Shown: positions 55,084-64,000 of the stretch, piece by piece | Position numbering within the stretch: the stretch's first letter is position 1 | Layout of the letters: every line of letters begins with the position of its first letter | Assembly: GCF_900156495.1 (NCBI RefSeq) | Contig: NZ_FTNT01000012.1 | Location: forward strand, 1-64,000 | Length of the DNA stretch: 64,000 nucleotides | From: Williamsia sterculiae | GTDB lineage: Bacteria > Actinomycetota > Actinomycetes > Mycobacteriales > Mycobacteriaceae | Direction: 5' to 3' | Notes under the pieces: model-generated | What the model was told of the DNA's origin: nothing | The model's input: only the letters and a program-made list of their open reading frames with translations | Databases searched by the model: none | Translations under genes and position numbers: made by a program

Positions 55084-55857
55084 TCATCGGACGACGATGC
55101 CCTGCGCGCGCATCGCATCCTTCACCTCGGCGATGGTCAGTTCACCGAAGTGGAACACCGACGCGGCCAGGACCGCGTCGGCACCGGCCTGCACCGCGGG
55201 CGGGAAGTCATCGACGGCGCCTGCCCCACCGCTGGCGATCACCGGTACCCCCACGGCGGCGCGTACCGCTTCCAGCATGGCGAGGTCGAATCCCCGCTTG
55301 GTGCCGTCGGCGTCCATCGAGTTCAACAGGATCTCCCCCACGCCGAGTTCCTGACCCCGTCGCGCCCATTCCACCGCATCGATACCGGTGCCCCGACGGC
55401 CACCGTGCGTGGTGACCTCCCATCCCGACGGGGTGGCGGCCTCACCGTCCGGGACGGTCCGCGCGTCCACCGACAGCACGATGCACTGGGACCCGAACCG
55501 CCTGCTCATCTCGGCGAGGACCTCCGGGCGGGCGATGGCCGCGGTGTTCACGCTGACCTTGTCGGCTCCGGCCCGCAGCAGCATGTCCACGTCGGCGACG
55601 GTGCGGATGCCGCCACCCACCGTGAGCGGGATGAACACCTGGTCGGCGGTGCGTTTGACCACTTCGAGCATCGTCGACCGACCCGAGCTGGACGCGGTGA
55701 CGTCGAGGAAGGTGAGCTCGTCGGCTCCTTGGTCGTCGTAGCGGGCGGCCAGTTCCACCGGGTCACCGGCGTCGCGCAGGTTCTGGAAGTTGACCCCTTT
55801 GACCACCCGGCCGTCGTCGACGTCCAGGCACGGGATGACCCGCACGGCGAGGCTCAT
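55084..55857 (-). CDS. hisF: Imidazole glycerol phosphate synthase, cyclase subunit
   Basis: HisF of 257 residues, a TIM barrel that with HisH makes IGP and AICAR from PRFAR. Catalytic aspartates are in [15 protein letters not shown] and [10 protein letters not shown]. Phosphate sites are [11 protein letters not shown] and [15 protein letters not shown] at 55857 overlaps the preceding stop (ATGA). Confidence 0.97.
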   Translation of the reverse strand: MSLAVRVIPCLDVDDGRVVKGVNFQNLRDAGDPVELAARYDDQGADELTFLDVTASSSGRSTMLEVVKRTADQVFIPLTVGGGIRTVADVDMLLRAGADKVSVNTAAIARPEVLAEMSRRFGSQCIVLSVDARTVPDGEAATPSGWEVTTHGGRRGTGIDAVEWARRGQELGVGEILLNSMDADGTKRGFDLAMLEAVRAAVGVPVIASGGAGAVDDFPPAVQAGADAVLAASVFHFGELTIAEVKDAMRAQGIVVR

Positions 55858-56693
55858 GCGCCGGCCTCCTGCCGTAGGTGCTCGGCCGGGTCGCCGGCTT
55901 CGGCGATCAACTCGACGAGTTCGGCGTGCACCCCTGGGTCGCCGGTGAGGACCGACGGCGAGTCGACCCGCCACGGGTTGCCCGCGAGATCGGTCGCCAC
56001 CCCACCCGCGGCGCGCACCAGGAACACCCCGGCGGCGTTGTCCCAGGCGTGGTGGCCGAATCCGACGGTCCCCCCGACCAGGCCGGCTGCACTGAATGCG
56101 AGGTCGACCCCGGTGCTGCCGAACAGCCGGATCCGCGACACCCGACGGCTGAGCCGACCGAGCACGTCGAGGCGCCACCGGCCGGGATAGCGGCCGCGGC
56201 TGTCGATGTTGAACGCACCGAAGGTGACCACGCTGTCGGGCAGCGACGTCGGGCTCAGCGCGGGCAGTGCCTCGTCGTTGCAGAACAGCGGGCTGTCACC
56301 GTGCGCGGCGTAGTTGCGACCCAGCAGCGGTAGCCAGGTCAGCCCGATCACCGGCTGGCCGTCGTGCATCAGCGCGAGCAGGATGCCGGTCAGCGGCACC
56401 CCGGCGGAGTAGTTGAACGTGCCGTCGACGGGGTCCAGGACCCACACGGTCTCGCTGTCGACGGCGGGTCCGCCGAACTCCTCCCCGTGCACGGCGATGC
56501 CGGTACGGTCGGCGATCTCGGCGCTGATGATCCGCTCGAGATCCAGGTCTACCTGGGTGGCGAAGTCGTTGCCGCCCTTGTCGACGGCGCTCGGGGCACC
56601 CACACCGTCGATGAAGCGGTCGGCGACGGAGTCGAGCACCGCCGACGCCGTCGCGCACAACCCCGACAAGTCGAGGGAATCCAGCGCAGTCAT
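55854..56693 (-). CDS. Inositol monophosphatase family protein
   Basis: A 279-residue IMPase-fold phosphatase. Metal-binding motifs are HGEEFGG, the diagnostic [12 protein letters not shown], and the late [18 protein letters not shown]. The equivalent M. tuberculosis gene (impA, Rv1604) occupies the same place between hisA and hisF. Because a separate histidinol-phosphate phosphatase is not seen in the operon, it could serve as HisN; inositol phosphatase for mycothiol or phosphatidylinositol is the other option. It overlaps both neighbours by 4 nt. Confidence 0.9.
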   Translation of the reverse strand: MTALDSLDLSGLCATASAVLDSVADRFIDGVGAPSAVDKGGNDFATQVDLDLERIISAEIADRTGIAVHGEEFGGPAVDSETVWVLDPVDGTFNYSAGVPLTGILLALMHDGQPVIGLTWLPLLGRNYAAHGDSPLFCNDEALPALSPTSLPDSVVTFGAFNIDSRGRYPGRWRLDVLGRLSRRVSRIRLFGSTGVDLAFSAAGLVGGTVGFGHHAWDNAAGVFLVRAAGGVATDLAGNPWRVDSPSVLTGDPGVHAELVELIAEAGDPAEHLRQEAGA

Positions 56694-57433
56694 CCCCCGG
56701 CTACCGCCCGCAGCGCCTCGGGCAGGGTGAAACGTCCCGCGTAGAGCGCCTTGCCGACGATGGCACCCTCCACACCGCAGTCGGTCAAGCCCGAGATCGC
56801 GACGAGGTCGTCGATGGTGGACACCCCACCCGACGCGACAACCGGCACCGAACTGCGGCGGGCGACCTCCGCCAGCAGTTCCAGGTTGGGCCCGGTCAAG
56901 GTGCCGTCCTTGCTCACGTCGGTCACCACGTAACGGGCACAACCATCGCCTTCGAGCCGGTCCAGGACCTCCCAGAGGTCACCGCCGTCGGAGACCCAGC
57001 CGCGGCCGCGCAGCCGCCACTCGTCGCCGTCGCGGACGGCGTCGAGGCCCACCGCGATCCGGTCGCCGTACCGTTCGATCACCGACGCACACCACTGCGG
57101 GTTCTCCAGTGCGGCGGTGCCGAGGTTCACGCGGGTGCAGCCGGTGGCCAGCGCCGCGGCCAGCGAGTCGTCGTCCCGGATTCCGCCGGACAGTTCGACC
57201 TTCACGTCGAGGGTGCCCACCACGTCGGCGAGCAGCGCCCGGTTGTCACCGCGACCGAAGGCGGCGTCGAGGTCGACGAGATGGATCCACTCGGCGCCGT
57301 CGGCCTGCCAGGCCAGCGCGGCGTCGCGGGGTGACCCGTAGGAGGTCTCGGTGCCCGCGGCGCCCTGGACCAGGCGTACGGCCTGCCCGTCGGCGACGTC
57401 AACGGCGGGTAGCAGTTCCAGCGTCGAGCCCAT
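56690..57433 (-). CDS. priA: Phosphoribosyl isomerase A (bifunctional HisA/TrpF)
   Basis: A 247-residue TIM barrel. The catalytic aspartates lie in [17 protein letters not shown] and [20 protein letters not shown]. In actinobacteria this enzyme (PriA) isomerises both ProFAR (histidine) and PRA (tryptophan), and the absence of trpF from the trp block here fits that. ATG at 57433 overlaps the stop of the small membrane gene (TGATG). Confidence 0.96.
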   Translation of the reverse strand: MGSTLELLPAVDVADGQAVRLVQGAAGTETSYGSPRDAALAWQADGAEWIHLVDLDAAFGRGDNRALLADVVGTLDVKVELSGGIRDDDSLAAALATGCTRVNLGTAALENPQWCASVIERYGDRIAVGLDAVRDGDEWRLRGRGWVSDGGDLWEVLDRLEGDGCARYVVTDVSKDGTLTGPNLELLAEVARRSSVPVVASGGVSTIDDLVAISGLTDCGVEGAIVGKALYAGRFTLPEALRAVAGG

Positions 57434-57714
57434 CAGTTCTCGTCTGTTCCTCTCGGTGTCGGATCGTTCGCGTTCGGTGGTCGGTCGGCCGCCTCGGCCT
57501 CGGCCAGGGCCTTGTTGATCTGGTGGTTGGAGGTCAGGCCGATCGCGGCGATCGCGCCCACCACCGCGAGCAGTGCGACCACCAGCGCCGCCACCGGTGA
57601 CACCTGGGACAGACCGACCACGATGGGCACCGAGATGGCCAGAACCAGTACGCCGGCACCGAGTGAGGTCAACGCCAACCGGGCGAACGACGGACCGTCC
57701 TGTCCGCGGGTCAC
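57433..57714 (-). CDS. Small two-pass membrane protein in the his operon
   Basis: A 93-residue protein with two membrane segments (about 12-35 and 40-62) and a polar tail. It is not recognised. Its GTG overlaps the hisH stop and its stop overlaps the priA start, so it is translated as part of the operon; this tight fit makes it a real gene. It separates hisH from priA, which are usually adjacent. Confidence 0.8.
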   Translation of the reverse strand: MTRGQDGPSFARLALTSLGAGVLVLAISVPIVVGLSQVSPVAALVVALLAVVGAIAAIGLTSNHQINKALAEAEAADRPPNANDPTPRGTDEN

Positions 57715-58351
57715 AGCGTCGCCACCCAGTTCGCGAGCAACTGTGCGCCGGCCTCACCGGACTTCTCGGGATGGAACTGGGTCGCCGACAGCGGACCGTT
57801 CTCCACCGCGGCGAGAAACGGACCGCCGTGCCTGGCCCAGGTCAACGTGGCCGGCGGGATCCGTGACGTGGGGTCGTCGGGGATCTCCCACCGCTGGGCG
57901 GCATACGAGTGCACGAAGTAGAAGCGGGTGTCGGGGTCCATCCCGGCGAAGAGCACCGAGTCGGCGGGTGCGTCGACGGTGTTCCACCCCATGTGCGGCA
58001 ACACGTCGGCGGGCAGCCGACTGATGGTGCCCGGCCATTCACCGCATCCGTCCGCGGGCACCCCGAACTCGACTCCCCGGTCGAACAGGATCTGCATCCC
58101 GACGCAAATTCCCAGCACCGGTCGGCCTCCGGCCAGCCGCTGGTCCACGAGGCGGTCACCCTTCACCGCGCGCAACCCGTCCATACAAGCGGCGAACGCA
58201 CCCACCCCGGGGACCACCAGACCGTCGCAGTTCAGCGCGAGGTCGCGGTCGTCGGTGACGGTGACGTCGGCTCCGGTGCGCTCGAGTGCGCGTTGCGCCG
58301 AGCGCAGATTGCCCGACCCGTAGTCCAGGACGGTCACTCGGGGTCGGGCGG

Positions 58352-58355
<4 letters not shown>
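57711..58355 (-). CDS. hisH: Imidazole glycerol phosphate synthase, glutaminase subunit
   Basis: HisH of 214 residues, the class I glutaminase supplying ammonia to HisF. The nucleophile is in [11 protein letters not shown], and the His-Glu pair in [12 protein letters not shown]. The start [13 protein letters not shown] is typical. GTG overlaps the hisB stop (GTGA). Confidence 0.97.
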
Positions 58356-61463
<3,108 letters not shown>

Positions 61464-61498
61464 GGGCGACGGACTCCTAAGCAGACGAGCGGCCGGGA

Positions 61499-61520
61499 CG
61501 GCGGCGACACCTCGCCGCCG
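61499..61520 (-). terminator. Hairpin between nadC and hisD
   Basis: cggcggcga-cacc-tcgccgccg, a perfect 9-bp stem with a 4-nt loop, 66 nt after the nadC stop and 35 nt before hisD. It may end the nad transcript or sit in the his leader. No histidine-rich leader peptide was seen. Confidence 0.5.
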
Positions 61521-61586
61521 GTGAGCACCAGGATATGGGGTCCGGGCCACTCGTTTTCACCTGCCCGTGTCCGGCGGTGCGGACGG

Positions 61587-62480
61587 TTACAGGTCCAGCC
61601 CCAGATCGAGGACGCGCACCGAGTGGGTCAGCGCACCCACCGCGAGGTAGTCGACACCCGTCTTGGCGTAGGAGTGTGCGACGTCGAGGCTCAGCGATCC
61701 CGAACTCTCCAGCTTCGTCTCCGGCGCCCGCGTGTTACGACGCTGCACCGCCATCTGCGTCTGCCAGAGCGGGAAGTTGTCCAACAGGACGAGCTCCGCG
61801 CCCGCGGTCAGTGCCTCGTCGAGTTGTTCCAGGGTATCCACCTCCACCTCGACCGACAGTTCGGGCGCCGCCGCCCGCACCGCCTCGAGCGCGGCGGTCA
61901 ACGAACCCGCCGCGGCGATGTGGTTGTCCTTGATCAGCGCGGCATCACCGAGCGACATCCGATGGTTGCGGCCCCCACCGGCCCGCACCGCCGCCTTCTC
62001 CAACGCGCGCAGCCCCGGCAGGGTCTTGCGGGTGTCGCGGACCACGCACCCGGTGCCGGCGATCGCATCCACCCATTGCGCGGTGGCGGTGGCCACCCCC
62101 GACAGATGACACAACAGGTTGAGCGCGGTGCGTTCGGCGGTGAGCAGTCCCGCGGTGGGGGCGTCGAGGGCGAGCACCACGTCACCGGGGTGCACCCGGT
62201 CGCCGTCGGAGCGCCGCGACGCCACGGTCACGTCGTCACCGATCACCTCGGCGAACACCGCGAGGGCGACGTCCAGCCCGGCGACCACACCGTCGGCACG
62301 ACTGACGACCGCCGAGGCCGTGCGCGCCCCGGGCGGCACCGTGGCCAGGGTGGTCACGTCGGGCCCGTCGCGGAGATCCTCGGCGAGCGCGGTGGCGATG
62401 AGGGCGCGGACGTCGTCGGTGACCGGTGCGCCGGCCGTTGTCCCGGTCATTCCCCGCTGTGCTGTTTCCCGCCCGGTCAT
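61587..62480 (-). CDS. nadC: Nicotinate-nucleotide pyrophosphorylase (carboxylating)
   Basis: Quinolinate phosphoribosyltransferase of 297 residues; quinolinate plus PRPP to NaMN. Seen: [58 protein letters not shown] and [18 protein letters not shown] at 62480 overlaps the nadA stop (ATGA). A second copy of the atgaccggg start sequence lies 30 nt downstream (62450), so the start is ambiguous by ten residues. Confidence 0.96.
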   Translation of the reverse strand: MTGRETAQRGMTGTTAGAPVTDDVRALIATALAEDLRDGPDVTTLATVPPGARTASAVVSRADGVVAGLDVALAVFAEVIGDDVTVASRRSDGDRVHPGDVVLALDAPTAGLLTAERTALNLLCHLSGVATATAQWVDAIAGTGCVVRDTRKTLPGLRALEKAAVRAGGGRNHRMSLGDAALIKDNHIAAAGSLTAALEAVRAAAPELSVEVEVDTLEQLDEALTAGAELVLLDNFPLWQTQMAVQRRNTRAPETKLESSGSLSLDVAHSYAKTGVDYLAVGALTHSVRVLDLGLDL

Positions 62481-63478
62481 TCCCCACCCGCCGGCGTGCC
62501 GATGGCGATCATCCGTTCCACGCTGGCCCGCGCGCGCTCGGCGACGTCGGGGGCCACGAGCACCTCGTCGCGCCCCTCGCGCAGGCATCGCAGCAACGCC
62601 GCCGGGGTGATCATCTTCATGTAGGGGCAGGACGCGCGGTCGTTGACCGCCTGGAAGTCGACGTCGGGGGCGGCGCGGCGCAACTGGTGCAACATCCCCA
62701 CCTCGGTGGCCACCAACACCTCCCGGGCCCCGGTCTGCCGGGCGGCGTCGAGCATGCCGCCGGTGGACAGGATCTTCACCTTCTCCTCCGGCACGAATCC
62801 CTCGCCCGCGAGGTAGAGCGCCGACGTCGCGCACCCGCATTCGGGGTGGACGAAGAGCTCCGCGTCGGGGTGGGCCTGGGCGCGAGCGGTCAGTTCGTCG
62901 CCGTTGATCCCGGCGTGCACGTGGCACTCTCCCGCCCAGATCTGCATGTTCTCCCGGCCGGTGACCCGTTTGACGTGCGCGCCGAGGAACTGGTCGGGCA
63001 GGAACAGCACCATCCGGTCGGGATCGATGGAAGCCACCACCTCGACCGCGTTCGACGACGTGCAGCAGATGTCGGTGAGACCCTTCACCTCGGCGGTGGT
63101 GTTCACATAGGACACGACCACCGCGTCGGGATACTCGGCCTTCCACGCGCGCAGGTCGTCGGCGGTGATGGAGTCGGCCAGCGAACAGCCGGCGCGCGCG
63201 TCCGGGATCAACACCCGCTTGTCCGGGCTGAGGATCTTGGCCGTCTCCGCCATGAAGTGCACACCGCAGAAGATGATCTCGTCGGTCTCGGCCTCCGAGG
63301 CGATCCGCGAGAGGGCCAGTGAGTCGCCGACGTGATCGGCCACGTCCTGGATGGCCGGCAGCTGGTAGTTGTGGGCCAACAGGGTCGCGTTCCGGGCGGT
63401 CGCCAGGCTGCGGACCTCGTCGAACCACTCGGGTGTGGGTTCGACGCCGGTGTAGGGGGCGGGTGCTGTGGTCGTCAT
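62477..63478 (-). CDS. nadA: Quinolinate synthase
   Basis: NadA of 333 residues; condenses iminoaspartate and DHAP to quinolinate with a [4Fe-4S] cluster. Cluster cysteines are among [27 protein letters not shown] and [36 protein letters not shown] opens the protein. ATG at 63478 follows caggaggtgg. The NrtR operator lies in the gap upstream. NadB is not next to it. Confidence 0.96.
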   Translation of the reverse strand: MTTTAPAPYTGVEPTPEWFDEVRSLATARNATLLAHNYQLPAIQDVADHVGDSLALSRIASEAETDEIIFCGVHFMAETAKILSPDKRVLIPDARAGCSLADSITADDLRAWKAEYPDAVVVSYVNTTAEVKGLTDICCTSSNAVEVVASIDPDRMVLFLPDQFLGAHVKRVTGRENMQIWAGECHVHAGINGDELTARAQAHPDAELFVHPECGCATSALYLAGEGFVPEEKVKILSTGGMLDAARQTGAREVLVATEVGMLHQLRRAAPDVDFQAVNDRASCPYMKMITPAALLRCLREGRDEVLVAPDVAERARASVERMIAIGTPAGGE

Positions 63479-63544
63479 GCCGACCACCTCCTGGTCATCG
63501 TGTGCGGAGTCGTGCTGTGTGGGCTGCCGTCCGTGAACGGACCG

Positions 63545-63569
63545 GGTTTTCGACCGTAGATCGAAAACC
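63545..63569. promoter_or_regulatory. NrtR operator in the nadA-nrtR gap
   Basis: A perfect palindrome of 9-bp arms GGTTTTCGA and TCGAAAACC with a 7-nt spacer, centred between the divergent nadA and nrtR starts. Its AT-rich core stands out. Its position matches control of nadA-nadC, and of nrtR itself, by the adjacent Nudix-like regulator. Confidence 0.8.
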
Positions 63570-63614
63570 TCTGCCGATGCTACACCCGCCAGTCGGGCCC
63601 ATAGACTCGGCACC

Positions 63615-64000
63615 ATGCCGGCACCGGGGGTCTTGCACGAGGTGCTGTGCGCCGTGTTCGAGGTGCGCGCGGGCGGCGACGCGGAACCACCCGGTCTCTC
63701 GGTGCTGTTGTGGCAACGCGGCGAGGAGCCACAACGAGGGTCCTGGTCGTTGCCCGGCGGGTTGTCGTGCACCGACGAGGACCTCGAGACGTCGGCCCGG
63801 CGTCAGCTCGCTGAGAAGGTGGACCTGCGCGAGGTCGCGCATCTGGAGCAGCTGGCAGTGTTCTCGGCACCCGACCGGGTGCCCGGTGAGCGGGTCATCG
63901 CCTCGACATACCTCGGTCTGGTGCCATCGGACTCGCCTGCGAACCTCCCCGACGACACCCGGTGGCATCCGGTGGATCGGCTGCCGGACATGAGCTTCGA
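63615..64000 (+). CDS. nrtR: NrtR-like Nudix-fold regulator, truncated at window edge
   Basis: The first 128 residues of a Nudix-domain protein; the 3' end is outside the window. The fold is clear ([21 protein letters not shown]), but the Nudix box is degenerate ([15 protein letters not shown], without the REUxEE glutamates), as in NrtR repressors that sense ADP-ribose-type ligands. A C-terminal winged helix would be expected beyond position 64000. Divergent placement from nadA and the palindrome between them support NrtR. An active Nudix hydrolase is less likely. Confidence 0.82.
   Translation, partial: MPAPGVLHEVLCAVFEVRAGGDAEPPGLSVLLWQRGEEPQRGSWSLPGGLSCTDEDLETSARRQLAEKVDLREVAHLEQLAVFSAPDRVPGERVIASTYLGLVPSDSPANLPDDTRWHPVDRLPDMSF

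Overview
This is a 64 kb chromosomal window from a high-GC actinobacterium of the mycolic-acid group (order Mycobacteriales). Gordonia or Williamsia is my best guess, from recognition only. The reasons are a PriA-type HisA inside the his operon, a WhiB protein, an Mce protein, an ANTAR regulator of the PdtaR type, NrtR beside nadA, and a gene order (nad-his-trp-lgt, pyk-tesB, pdtaR-polA-rpsA) that follows the backbone I know from Mycobacterium. There are no transposases, integrases, CRISPR arrays or rRNA genes. Nearly all backbone genes lie on the minus strand.

Layout. 1-16.8 kb: a truncated Mce gene, rpsA, a methyltransferase, a dienelactone hydrolase, a polar amino acid ABC transporter, a 2H phosphoesterase, polA, a complete branched-chain amino acid transporter (livKHMGF) and a PdtaR-like response regulator. 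16.97 kb: a leucine tRNA (CAA) with an unusually short variable arm. 17.2-18.8 kb: an SDR/TetR pair with two related operator-like sites. 18.9-25.6 kb: the highlight, a complete mycosporine-like amino acid (MAA, UV sunscreen) operon. Its order is a HAD-like protein lacking its catalytic aspartates, then mysA, mysB, mysC, mysD and mysH, with a divergent TetR gene. 25.7-39.1 kb: accessory genes, including a WhiB protein, a zinc alcohol dehydrogenase, a PYROXD2-like FAD enzyme, a ferritin-like repeat protein, NAD-formate dehydrogenase with its LysR gene, lipoproteins, a GH15 trehalase-like enzyme and an intergenic 30-bp inverted repeat. 39.2-47.7 kb: tesB, pyk, gltD and gltB. 47.8-61.5 kb: lgt and a nearly continuous trp-his supercluster of overlapping genes with an embedded tautomerase. 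61.6-64 kb: nadC-nadA with no nadB between them, an NrtR operator, and a truncated divergent nrtR.

How the genes work together. The mys genes encode a full route from sedoheptulose 7-phosphate through 4-deoxygadusol and mycosporine-glycine to a disubstituted MAA, and MysH predicts conversion to a palythine-type product. The his/trp block supplies histidine and tryptophan, with PriA expected to cover the missing TrpF step. GltBD and the two amino acid ABC transporters serve nitrogen supply. NrtR would gate de novo NAD synthesis. Functions are inferred from sequence motifs and family knowledge; no database search was run.
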